Source: Gaeumannomyces sp. JS-464
Taxonomy: Eukaryota; Ascomycota; Sordariomycetes; Magnaporthales; Magnaporthaceae
Length of the DNA stretch: 64,000 nt
Direction of reading: 5' to 3'
Assembly: GCA_002197995.1 (NCBI GenBank)
Contig: NGZR01000001.1
Coordinates: 12,419,501-12,483,500 of the forward strand
Shown here: positions 45,082 to 56,670 of the stretch, one piece after another
Numbering within the stretch: position 1 is the stretch's first letter
Layout of the letters: every line of letters begins with the position of its first letter
Notes under the pieces: generated by a model
Told to the model about the DNA's origin: nothing
What the model saw: only the letters and a program-made list of their open reading frames with translations
Database searches by the model: none
Program-made: the position numbers and the translations under genes

Positions 45082-46412
45082 TCAGGTCCGGTCTGATACA
45101 ACAAGATGGTCGAGGGGAGCACTTTATCTATTGGATAGGCATGAAATATCTCCACAAGTACGGAAGAGCTAGTGAATGGGTAGTCATTGTTTGGCGTCGC
45201 TGCTTTTTGGTCATCTTTCTTTTACTTGTTCCTTTTCCCCTCCCTCACTCGCATGCTCTCCCTCTGCGACACACTTCCTGTCTTCCTTTGTTCTTTTCTC
45301 AGCTCTTGTTTCCTTCTGTTTCTTATCCGCATATAAGTGTGCGCAATATTTAGCCGCATTGCTACGCAAATGGTTTTCCTATCACTTCCTCTGGAGCAAT
45401 TCTCTTTGACTACAACCCTGTTTCTTTTCTTTGGCGTTTTCTCATTTTCTTCTGCTGGGTCAGCCCCTCGGCAGCGATTCTACCACCGGTTGGGAATGGT
45501 GAGAATGGAGTAACGGAAATTTAAGTTTGGAGGAGGAACTCTGGCTTTCAGTATAGAGAGAAAAATGGAATGGTGTCTACCCAGTCGCATACGGGATTAG
45601 CTATGAAAGGGTGATCTTCACTCACGAGCCAAACACAAGTGCTAGCACTTGGAGGCTGCCACGCCTCTCATCTTCCACCCTGCCTCCCTGCACTCCTGAC
45701 CCGGTCTTCGACTCTCGCTAGCAGAGAATTCGGAGAGAACGCTTGTTGTAGCTAATTCCGTGACTGGGCCTTGCGGGATATGGACTTCCGTCATGTTTGC
45801 GCAGTGGTGTCGTGTTCGCGCCTGATGTGTTGGTGTTGTTATGATGTGAGGTAGATCTTTATGTCATTTTATTTTGTTTTGCTTATTATGGATGCACTTC
45901 TTGATACCGACGCGATAGGCTCTGCTGGGATGGCCAACCGGCTAAAACAAACGGTGTCATGACTTGGTACCTGCCTGCCGGCATGTTGGTTATGGGCAGG
46001 TTGTGAGGTCTCGATGTAGGTCATTGCCTTAACGTAATATTGAAATGGCTGGACCCACTTGTTGAGCTGAGCCCTTGCTCGACTGTTGCTGGGAATGGCA
46101 GGCGGCTGCATCCAGGCCTATGCTCCACTTGGGTGTGACGAACCACTCGGTTGAATGTAAACAAAAATCCAGGGACCCTTCTTCATATGGGATTGCACGA
46201 TTGGCTGTCGCGATATCTGACTGGAAATCTTCCATAACCTACACCGTGACATATAGGCCAGCCCAGAGCATACGACTAGGCACACAGGGACCTGTCAACA
46301 GCGCTAGCCGCCAGTCAGTCAGTGCTAGCGGGCCGCCTCGAAAAGACCCGTTTGTTGCGCCTATGCTACCGCACGCGCACATGCGCATTGCCGCTTGACG
46401 AGCCCACCTGCG
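45082..46412. other. 1.3-kb intergenic region
   Basis: 3' flank of the Sds3-type gene, rich in T and CT tracts (45,205-45,330), then the upstream region of the AT-hook gene. No supported gene. Confidence 0.5.
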
Positions 46413-49400
46413 ATGTCATCATCCATCACCGACGCGGCCATGGACACCATGTCATCCCCGGATCCGCTCAACGAAGTCGCCCCGAGCTCCGTGGCCCGCG
46501 TCACCCGCAGCATGGCACGAGGCTACCAGTCCTCACTGCGGTCACGGAGGCAGTCGTCGACGGCCAGCTCTCCGAGGAAACGGACCTTCGAGCTAGACGT
46601 CGGCAACGAGCTGTCGCCCCAGAAAATCCTCGTCACTGTCGAGGCCGAGGGTGGCGATAAGGATCACGTCACGCGCCGTCTCTTCCCGTCCTCCGCCGTC
46701 CGCGGCTCGCGCTCTGCTGCCCGCCGCCGCGATCTCACCACATCCACCACGACGACCACAATCCCCCTGAGGGGCCTCACGGACGATGAGCAGGAACCCC
46801 TGCCAGGTACGGCGACACCTCGCAGGCGAGGAAGACCGCGCAAGTCAGGCACCCCGATGCCATCGTCTAAAAAGAGGGCAGGGACTCCCATCGACCGCAG
46901 CCCCGACCGCAATCGTCGCTTGCGATCAGGGACGGCGGACTCGGCATCCGAGACGGGTGGCGAGGACGTCGATGCGACCCCAAGACCAGCCGCAAAGTTC
47001 CGAAAGACACCAGGGCGCAAGGCCAGGACTCCGTCCAAGAAAGATACAAGGCCGCCCCAGGATACAGGGACCGCGAAGAAAAGGGGCCGCCCGCGGCGCC
47101 AGGCTCTGGTTCCCGCCGAGATGGAGGCGCTGGCCGACCAGGATACACTTATCGGAACCATTCCTTCTGCCATTCCCATGGAGCCTATGACGGAGGACCT
47201 GCGCCTGGACGATACCATGCTTTCCTCGATTAATGTATCAACGGATGGTGCGGGCGGAAATGCCATGGAAGACGAAGATATATGGCTCGCCGCCGTGGCC
47301 GAGCCACGCCCGCCTGGCGGCGCATGGCGGGCATCTAGCAGCGCGGATAGGGAACATCGCTCGAGCCAGCAGGAGGTGCCAAGGGCAGTAGACCCACCAG
47401 TTTCTGAGGCTTCCGGCCAGGATGACGGAGGGTCGGTCGGCTATGTGGCGTCGGGTGCCGACAGGAGCGATGCCGGGTCTGAGACAACCGAGAGCGCTGA
47501 TAGGAGCGATGCTGATATTGACACCATCGCCCAAGGGGAAGACTTCAGCATGATCATGATGGACTCGATCGTGTCGTTTAGGGAGAGCATGCAGTATGCC
47601 GTGGCCGCGCTCCCTGAGATGGGCGAGGCTACCAGCTTCATCGTGGATAGGGCGCTGGAGCCCATCCGACAAGGCAGGACGGACAAGAACCAAGACCATC
47701 CACCGAGCCAGCAGCACGAGCGGTCGGACCAGAGACACAGCGGCGATGGCCGTTCTTCATCTCTTGAGCCCGAAGCGACTGCGCCTGCGGTGCAGCTAAT
47801 AGCCCCCAAGTCCAACCCCCCGCGGACGCTCCCCGAGACGACTCCTCGCTAGCTCCAGCAAATACCAACAACACGACTAGGACGTGGGCCGACAGTCCAA
47901 GGCGGGGGAAAAATGCCACGCCACTGAGCAGGCAGCTCGCTCTCAAGTCCTTGAGAAGGGACGGGTCGCTGCTGGATACGCGCTCGCGTCTCGTGGTCAA
48001 GAGGTACATGCGACCCCAGAGGAGGCAAGTGTCTATGACGACTCATTTTCGAGATCCCCGAAACTGTGCTCGAGGCCGCACCCACGCCCCCGCGACACAC
48101 CAAGGTCTTCTGTCGGAACAGGAGGACGGAGCAGAGGAGAGGGCTGAGGACCATGATAGCGACAACGGCCACGGCGATGGCGATGACGACGACAGCGAGG
48201 AAGAAGCGATGAAAAATGATGAGAAGGTGCAGCCTGCCGAGCCGGGGTCAATGGTGATAGACTCTGCCCCTCCGTCAGATACTGCAAGCAAATTGTTGAC
48301 ACCAGATGAGACGCCACCGCCGGTCGACGAGGAGCCCCTGGTGAAGGTATCGGAGGATGTAGCGATGGCGTTAGATGACGCCCAAGACGATGAGCTGCGG
48401 TCTTCTCCACCGGCGCCCAGAGTGTCGACCGACGAGGCCAGCCGCCCAATGTCCCCAGTTGATGCGAGCGACACAAGGCAAGACCCTATAGAGAGCCCCG
48501 AGGCCGCTGCCCGATCCTCGCCAGTCTCGCCACGACCAGACCAGGACGGACACTCCGGCAACGTAGATCTGCCTTCACTCGCCGCTAGGCCTGCTCTCTC
48601 GCCGATTGTGCGGGTCGGGAGAGCTCTCCAGCACGTCACGTCGGACCCGCCATCTCCCAAAGGGGCAGAGGGCACTCTGGGCAGTCCCTTCAGGTCCTCG
48701 GTGTCCCGAGATATCGAAGACCCTGACACCGCACGGCCGGGAGTCACGGTGCTGCCTTCACCAGAGCCTCCAACTCGAGATGCGGCCCCCGAGCCGTCCT
48801 CTGTGATGAGATCGGAGAGATCCTGGACCCAGGTCCTGGATCCGCTCAGCCAGATCAAGAGTCTCGTTTCTCAGGGAGCGCAGATGTTCTCGCCACGGAC
48901 AATGATTCCTCAGGCTACTGCGGAGGACCCATTTGCTCCAGATTCGAACATGCCAAGCCCGAAAGCCGTCCCCCGAGCGAAAAAGCCATCCCTTCCGTTG
49001 GAGGAGCCCGGTCTGGAATCGCTCACGGGTTCAACACGAGCTGCTAGGGACGGCGCTGAAGACGCCATGGGTTGGGAGGCGCCTGAAAGCGTAGTGGCAG
49101 TCGGAAGTCAGCGGACACAAGGCTCCTCTGCCCCGAACGCCGCTACGTCGAGGGGTCCTGTATCGAGTCACATGGATGATTTAAGGCTTCGCACCGGTGG
49201 CCACGATGATAACCACGTGGGTGCTGGCGTGCCTGTCGAGGAAGAGCGTCTGTCTCAGGATGGGTCAGAGCCTCCTGAAGCCGATGAAGACGATGATGAT
49301 ATTTGGGCTTTCGAGGCATCTCGGCCAACTCCATCTCCGGCCAAGCCCTTGCTGGCACAAGACCCAACGCTCAACCTGTGGAGCCGAGCCAAGCTCCCTA

Positions 49401-50836
49401 GTCCATGGACAAAGACTGCCACCCATCGAGTGGCGAGCGAGTCGGAAGAGTTCTCGCTACTCTCGGTGCAAGAGCGGGACTTGTCTCAGGCGTCTCTGCC
49501 TAGGCGTCGCGAACAGCCGCTACCTGTCCAGATTGCTCGCACATCAGCTGCCAGAGTTGATCTGTGCAACTTTTTCTCCTCTCCAGCCGTTGTGCCTCGA
49601 CTGCAGCCATTTGCAGCCGACGGCACTGATAGCGCCGCTCCAGCCCAGCCTACCAAAGACAGTCGCAAGCAACTGTCGGGATCGATCGTCCCGCCCCAGC
49701 AGCCGGCATTGGCGCGTGAATCCATTACGGCGGGTTCGGCGAGCCAAAGCCAGGGCCCGCCGTCCTCGGTAGCGCAGAAGGCATTTCATCCCAACGGCCA
49801 ACGTAGGCTGGACCTATTCTCCCCTGCACCCCCTCGCCAGCTGCATGTTAGTGAGGAGGTCCGACCATCAGCATTGTCGCAGCGGGCGCCACCGAAGCCC
49901 CTCTTCGCACAACTCCCGCAAAAACGCAACTTTACGCCGCATGCGGGCAGTTCGGGTGGTTGGCTGTTTGCCCCGGGCGGCTCTGGCGCCGCCAGCCACA
50001 ACGCGGCTGCCGAGGAGACAGTTGACCGCCACGGAGGCCGCCATGCGTCTAGTGATGCTGAGCCAGACGAGGATGAGTCAAGCTTCGTGGCGCCAACACT
50101 GAAGCCGCTGCCTAACCGGGCCGCGTCTCCGACCAAGTCGTGTCTCCGCTCGCCTCTCAAGCCCAAGACCCCCGGTCGAGTGGTTGAGTTCACGAGCAGC
50201 ACTCTGTCGCCTCTTGGACTCGAGCAGGCCCAGACGCACCACGGTCTCCCACAAGCAGCGGGTGGTGCTGATGCCATGGACTTGGACTCGGAGCCTGTGC
50301 AGGTCGACGCGCAGCGGCCGGCGGGGGGTGAGCCGGATAAGGAGAACAAGAGTAGATATATTTCAACATCGCTCGGCAACAAGGCTGTGCCGAAGCCCAT
50401 CTCGGCCTTGCGCCAGTCCGTCGTGCTGCCGCCCCCGACGGGGGCCGAGGCTGTTACGGAAGCCGCGACACAGTGCCTCTCGCAAACACAATGGAGCCGG
50501 GCACATTGGGTCCGGATGGACGTCCTGCTGCAGGAGCGCCGCAAGGGCTCGCTCAACTTCCAGCTGCAACACCGCGTCAGCATTTCGCAGAAGCGTCGGT
50601 CGGCGGCGCTCCTGGGCAAACACGTCTCGGCACAGGGCGAGTCCATGGCGCTGGATCAATGGCACCTCGACGTCGTGGACGCGTTCCGAACGGAGCTGGG
50701 CGCCGGCTGCGTCTGGGACGAGCACGTGCTCTCGAAGCGCCTCTTTGCCCTGCTGGTCGGCGAGGAGAGGCGCCGGGCCGCCAAGGGCGGGCGGCTGAGG
50801 CCCCTCGGCACAATACGGAGCGGCCAGGCCAGTTGA
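46413..50836 (+). CDS. large AT-hook DNA-binding protein
   Basis: About 1,470 aa, probably nuclear. Two AT-hook cores, RRRGRPRKSG (about residues 137-144) and KKRGRPRRQ (about 222-229), lie in a basic, Ser/Pro-rich N-terminal third. The middle is acidic and low in complexity (DDDDSEEE near 48,190-48,210). The end has a conserved-looking block with QWSRAHWVRMDVLLQERRKG, SAALLGKHVSAQGESMALD and WHLDVVDAFRTELG. The first ATG in the frame is 46,413. The frame closes at 47,852 and reopens in another phase: a run of six C at 47,816-47,821 joins SNPP to ADAPRDDSS. Further shifts at about 48,015-48,105 are likely, since VYDDSF, EIPETVLEAAPTPPRHTK and LSEQEDGAEERAED read well in different phases. Exact function unknown; a chromatin role is inferred from the AT-hooks. 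Confidence 0.7.
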
Positions 50837-51748
50837 TTCAGAGCCAATCCTATGGCTGTTGCCCCTCGCACGGTCGTTTATATATTTGACCGTTGCATAT
50901 TCCCATTCTCGGTGTCTAAATGGCCGGCGTTCGTTTTGCTCCGTTGTTTCTACCCATCGTCACAGCCTTGCGGGCAATTATTTTGAAATTGGCATCGACG
51001 GCGTTCTTTTTTGGTCTTCTGCATCCCCCTGTCGCCAAGTCCCTACATCCAGGTGTGCCTATCAGCCCCCCGCATGCTTTTGGGTCTGGTGGTTGGAGGC
51101 CGGGTGACTTTCGTCTATTAACATGCATGTTTGGTTATTGGGTGTTTTGTATTAACCGGCGTACTGGGCTGTTATTTTCAATACTTCCTGTTCATTTTCT
51201 TTCTGGAATCCTGCTTTTGGATCCCTCGGGAGTCGGGTTTGGGATCGGAACACCATAACATGCCTACCTACCTAGGTATATGGATACATCTGCAAATAGT
51301 ACGGCCAAATAATCACCACATACCAAGGGGAAACACTGGCACCTCCCTCATAGCCTCTGTTGCGAAATGTGCATACGCCTACCGGATACGCACAAAGGCA
51401 GCTGCTAGCCAGTCGACTTGGGCGCACAATGATATGTTGTATGGGCACTATAGCAAGATGTGCTTATTTCGTGAGGACTGTGCCCGACCGTCGGGGGGTT
51501 GGCACATCACAATTAAAACAATAAGCACATTCCAAATCAAGTTGTCAGTATCGAACGAACGCGATAACCCCCTGTGATGAACTTGAGGACGGCGCCGGCT
51601 ACTTGTTTTAGTATTACAAACGCAAACCCGCCACCACCTAACTTGACCGGCATGCCTTGCGCAGGCCGCCACGCAAAGAAATAGCAGCACCAGCGCCGTC
51701 GCAGCCGGCCGAGGGCACGCAGACGCCTGCCTTGTGTGCGCGGGGGTT
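50837..51748. other. convergent 3' intergenic region
   Basis: Between the AT-hook gene and rpn6. No supported gene. It contains a CCTACCTACCTAGGTA element at 51,263-51,278. Confidence 0.5.
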
Positions 51749-53191
51749 TTACTCGAGCATGGATGCCTGATTGGTGTAGAGCACATCGACGACGCTACTG
51801 AGCTTTTCGATGGTGGCCAGGGCTGCGTCGTAGGCCTCGTCTCGCTGAGTCTCGTCAAAGATGATGAGGCATCCGGCGCCTTGATCGAGGACGCCGACAA
51901 TAACCTTGTCGAGGATCATCTGCGACAGCTTGCGCTCGACTTGCTGAGTGTCGAGGCCGACCATCTTGGCGATGTGATCGATCTCGACACGGGAGAAGGG
52001 CTCATGACCTTGATCAGGTTCTGCTCCAGCATGGGCGTCGTAGAGACGGCGCAGGTGGGATCGCACAAAGGCGTCGCTGCCGAGCTCATGGCGGTAGAGA
52101 GCCAGCGACTGTTCGTACTCTTCGAGCGAGCGGTTCGCGTGGGCGCGGGCGATAGCCTTCATGGCCTCGAGCGACTGGCCGGCGTACTTGGCGGCCTGCT
52201 TGGACGTCATGAGGTTGTTGACGTCGTCGACCAGGTTGAGCATGATCTTGCACAGCAGCATGTACTGCAGGGCGGCCGTGGCGCGCTGCGGCTCGTCCTG
52301 GGTGTGGTAGCCGTCTAGGGCCTCGATGAAGTAGCTGAAGGCGGTATTAAAGTCTCGGTCCTCAGCGTGCAGCATGCCCGACTGCATGTCTAGGTTGGCC
52401 TGCAGTAGGGGCGGCGTGTAAACCGAGGCAGCGCTGGTGCGGGCGCTGGTCAGAGCGGCGCGAGCCTTGGAGATGTTGCCCAGCGCGTGGTAGACGCGCG
52501 ACTCGAGCAGCTGCACCTCGACCAGCACCAGCTTGTCGTCTAGGCGCTTCAGCTCGCGCAGGAGCCCATTGATGAGCGTCAGGGCCTCGTAGTACGACTG
52601 CTTAGCCATCATCAGCGTCACAAGTCGCGTCTCAAGATTCTGCCGGAGGAACGTCCGCCGCTCCGACGTCGCCCACTCTATACATGACTTGGTAACCGAG
52701 ATCTGGAGGTCCGTCGTGTTGGGGATATCCTCAAAGAGGTCGAGAAGCTGTCGGACTGTGCGCGCGCGCGTGCGTGTGTCGACCGAGTTAGACAACAGGA
52801 GTGTCACCACAAACAGATACTGCAGACAGACGAGAACATACCGAGCTTCGCCGTCTTCGCTTTGGCAAAGGACGAAAGCACTGTCCGGCTCCTTGTGACC
52901 AGGTCGACAAGGTCGTTGGAGTTCCTTGCAGCCGCGAGGGGTCAGCATCAACCTGCGTACTCCATAGCACAGGGAGGGGCTATGCTCAGCCCCTCGATGA
53001 CCGACTTACTTCTGGTCTCGGTACAGCTCGCCCAGCCTGATCAGCGCAGCCTCGTACTCGCGGGTTGCATCGTCCGAGTTGACAGATGGAGGCTTCGAGA
53101 TAATTTCCTTGTACATGCCCTCGGCCTTTTTTGGGTTCGTCTTGGCGGCCTCGCGGGCCTCGCGAAGCCTCGGTGAGTCTCCGGCAGCCAT
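51749..53191 (-). CDS. rpn6: 26S proteasome regulatory subunit Rpn6 (PSMD11)
   Basis: Lid subunit that clamps the 19S particle to the 20S core. Exons (minus): 53,191-53,010, 52,924-52,842, 52,755-51,749; 1,272 nt, 423 aa. MAAGDSPRLREA starts the protein; an in-frame extension to 53,314 looks like leader. TPR-like helices (LVRQLLDLFEDIPN, ALTLINGLLRELKRLDDKLV) lead to a PCI domain: HIAKMVGLDTQQVERKLSQM, ILDKVIVGVLDQGAG. Between LYDA and EPFSRV the frame reads HAGAEPDQGH, where the family has MLEQNLIKV-type residues: an extra C (52,033-52,035) and a missing base (about 52,001-52,004) cancel each other and garble about eleven residues. Intron 2 ends in an alternating CG/CA tract instead of a pyrimidine tract. 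Confidence 0.92.
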
Positions 53192-53979
53192 ATTTGAATC
53201 AGATCGGGCGTCCGAAACGGTCGATGTCGACTCTACAAGGTTGTTGATGTTCTGGGCCGGACCGGGACCGCAGCGAGAGGCCGCTGGGGGTTGCTGTCGA
53301 CGGGCAAGCCTCAAGGGTACTGGCGAGTGCGGGCGAGTGTGCGCCGGCGTTGCTTGGGTGCGCGGCGGTCGTCAGTGGTAGTCGGGCCTCGGTCGGAGTC
53401 GATTATTGTCTGGGAGAGGCTGCGTTGCCGTGGGCTGTGCGGCCTTGTCGCTGTTTGCTAAGACTTTGCTCGGGTCAGGATGTTGTTGATTGTGGTGGTG
53501 GCCGTCGTGGCGAGTGGTCGATGTTGAGCTCAATTCCAGGCAGAGCTCTTTAACCGGCAGTATCCGTCCAGGTTGCAGCCGCACACGAAAGCGCCAAGGC
53601 GATGCCCGGCGTCTCCAGGCGGACTACCTGGTCGTGTTGGCCCCAGCGAAGGTGCCTAGTTGGGGGGCACCCGCGCTGCAGCGATAAGCGATAGGCGATG
53701 CGTTGGCGCCTGAGGCTGGTCTGGCCGGATAAACCTTGCCCCTGCCTCCAGGGTGCATCCAGAAGGTGTGGCAGAATTTTGCTGACCGCCAAATTTTTGG
53801 CGACTGTGGAACCGTCCGCCAGCAGGAACGCGACGCTTCCCTGGAGGCACACCCTGTCGCAACCATTCATCGCAGTGGCGGGCTTCCTCTCGATCAAATG
53901 CTGCTGGACGAAAAGTCTGCCGCCATAACATCGCCGCTGCGCCGCTGCGTCGCATAAGACTATTAAGCATAGCAGGACG
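53192..53979. promoter_or_regulatory. divergent upstream region of rpn6 and sof1
   Basis: About 790 bp between two divergent housekeeping genes; no supported gene. Proteasome genes in fungi are often controlled from such shared regions, but no specific factor site was identified. Confidence 0.4.
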
Positions 53980-55837
53980 ATGAAGATCAAAGCGTGAGTC
54001 TCTCCTGCGCCGCGGCTGCTCTAGTTCACCTACTGACCAACCGCCAATGCCCTCACGACACAACACCGCAGACTGAGCCGGGCCCCCCAGCAGCCTGCGG
54101 GCTCCGATGTCGCCAGGAAGCCCAAGAACGTCGACCCGGCCCTCCACCCTTTCGAGAGGGCCAGGGAGTACCAGCGCGCCCTCAACGCTGTCAAGCTGGA
54201 GCGGTCCGTCCAGCCCCCCTTCCCATTCTGCCCTTCGGCCAGTCGATGCTGATTATGGACATGTGCTAGCATGTTCGCCGCCCCTTTTATCTGCCAGCTG
54301 GGCAAGGGCCATGTCGACTCGGTCTTCTCCATGACCATGGACCCCGAATCCCTCTCGCGAGTGGCGTCGGGGAGCGCCGACGGCGTTGTAAAGATCTGGG
54401 ACTTGACCAGCCGCGAGGAAGCTGTCAGTCCCCCCTATATCTCCTCCACGCGCAGACACCGAAGACGCCACTAACACGGCGATCCGCTCCAGTGGCACAC
54501 TATCGCACACGAGAACATAGTCAAGGGCCTCTGCTTCACCAAGGACCAGAAGCTTCTGACCTGCGCGGCCGATCGCACAATCAAGCTCTTCTCCCTGAAC
54601 AGACCCCCAACTGGCTCCTCTCTCCACCTGGCTGGGCACCAACGCGTTCACGTCCCTCTCCCACCACCGATCGCGCAACTCGTTTGCTGCATCGTCTAGC
54701 GTCATCTCGATCTACGATCTGGAACGCCACAGCGCAGCCCCCGAGGTCCTGCGCTGGCCCACATCTACCGACACTATCAACTCCGTCGCATTCAACCAGG
54801 TGGAGCAGTCTATCCTTGGATCGTGCGCCTCTGATCGTGGCATCGTTCTGTAGGTAACAAAGAAGGGCGGAAGAGCATGACAAAAACGGGCAGCTGACCC
54901 TCGCGCGCTCTAGGTACGATCTCCGCACTTCGATGCCGCTGCACAAGACCGTCCTTAACTTTAACTCCAACAAGATAGCCTGGAACCCCATGGAGGCATT
55001 TAACTTTGCAGTGGCCAGCGAGGACCATAACATCTACATGTGCGTCAACTGCCTTTTTTTCCCCGTGCCCCTGATCGCCGGTTCTCCCCATAGTTGGCAA
55101 GGACCCCTGCTGATATATTCGTCGCACTCTGAACCATTTCTCCAGATTTGACATGCGCAAAATTGATCGCGCCTTGAACGTACTGAAGGGCCATGTTGCT
55201 GCCGTCATGGACGTGCAGTTTTCTCCCAACGGCGAAGAGCTTGTTTCCGGTAAGCTGACTAGGTCGCTCGCATCTTGCCCAATGAGATTGATGGCTAACA
55301 CGTGCGGACCTAGCATCATACGACCGTACAATAAGGCTCTGGAGGAAGGATAAGGGCCACTCTGTTGATATTTACCACAGTAAGCCATCCCCCGGACGAG
55401 GTAGAGATAGGCATGAGGGCCTGCGACAGAGGCGGAAAACTAACCTACAACCCCCAACCCCAGCCAAGAGGATGCAGAGAGTGTTTTCCGCTGCGTGGAC
55501 GCCGGACAACAAATACGTGCTCAGCGGCTCCGACGACGGCAATGTTCGTCTCTGGAGAGCAAAGGCTTCGAGGAGGGAAGGTATCAAGTCGGCGAGACAA
55601 CGACAGGCGGAAGAATACACCGAGGCCCTCAGCGCGCGATTCGCTCACATGCCAGAGATACGGCGCATCAAGAACCACCGCCACATTCCCAAGGTGGTCA
55701 AGAAGGCAGCCGAGATCAAGGACGAGGAGCTCAATGCCATCAAGCGAAGGGAAGAGAACGAGCGGAAGCATTCCAAGAAGAAATTCGAAAAAAGGAAGGC
55801 CGAAAGAGAAAAGATGATATTGGCGAAGGAGAAGTGA
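53980..55837 (+). CDS. sof1: Sof1/DCAF13-like WD40 protein of the small-subunit processome
   Basis: U3-associated WD40 protein needed for 18S rRNA maturation. Eight exons: 53,980-53,993, 54,072-54,203, 54,270-54,423, 54,493-54,849, 54,914-55,039, 55,146-55,249, 55,314-55,379, 55,464-55,837, all with normal splice sites. The start MKIKALSR is typical. WD repeats: GHVDSVFSMTMDPESLSRVA, SGSADGVVKIWDL, TCAADRTIKLF, SVISIYDLERH, GHVAAVMDVQFSPNGEELVS, SYDRTIRLWR and SGSDDGNVRLWRA. The basic C-terminal Sof1 domain follows (EYTEALSARFAHMPEIRRI, RHIPKVVKKA). Two bases seem to be missing in exon 4 (near 54,595 and 54,615-54,622), and the exon sum is 3n+1, as two deletions predict. Confidence 0.92.
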
Positions 55838-56670
55838 GTAGGTGCGTTTTGGGCCAAGCCACATGGGACGTTGAGGCTGTGCTGGTTGGCCCCATGGGAT
55901 GCCTTTGTCTGGTGTGGCTGGTCTTCCAATTTCTCGTGACTGCATTGCTTGGCGTTTCCGCGTTGTCTTCCGTTGTTATTGTTTTGATCAGGGGTTGGCA
56001 GGGTGAATCAAAAGTGCTTGGTTTGTCAATGTAAGTCGATACCTACTTGCCTTGTCTATATGTATCGACGCAGTGTGTCTGGCTTGGCATGATTGTGCCG
56101 CCTCCCACGCGGGTCATTCGATCCCGGTGCTTGGTGCTCGTAATTGCCAGCGTTGCCTCGCTTGTGTCGATAATAAGCAGTCACACCCTTGGAGACCATG
56201 GTAGATCTTGCTTGCTATATCTGGCCAGCTTTGATGGCCGCTATTCCGTCCCCCTTGTAGCCATGGCCACGCCTCTCCATGATAGCTCGGATCCTTCCGG
56301 CCATATGGGTTCGTGTGTCTATGTCACTCCCTGAGTACCCACGAGGCACCCCGCTCTGTTGCCCAAGTACCTCATTATTATGACGCTCTCCCGACGCTAT
56401 ACTGATGCCATATCCAGGTTGAGCCAGACACACGCATGAACAAGGCAGGCAGGTCATGGATCAGGTCAGCTCAAGCGCCCTCGAGATCCCATGTCGTTCA
56501 AGAAATCCCCATAACCAGAAGAGGCTAGGCTAGATGGTTGACGCAAGCACACCCCTCCGAACATAGGGAGGCCGTGTTTGATCCAAGCAATCAGGTGATC
56601 TACCACGACCTTGAACTCCCTTCGCCCCGTTCAAAAAAGTGAGGAGAATGAAAAGAAACCATAGTTCCAT
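55838..56670. other. convergent 3' intergenic region
   Basis: Between sof1 and the GH72 gene. No supported gene. Confidence 0.5.

Noticed and set aside
48043..48858. 271-codon minus-strand frame within the AT-hook gene
   Set aside because: Shadow of the acidic, Ser-rich part of the AT-hook protein; composition only.
52689..52898. Small plus-strand frame around the rpn6 intron
   Set aside because: Lies across an intron and exons of rpn6 on the opposite strand; no conservation.
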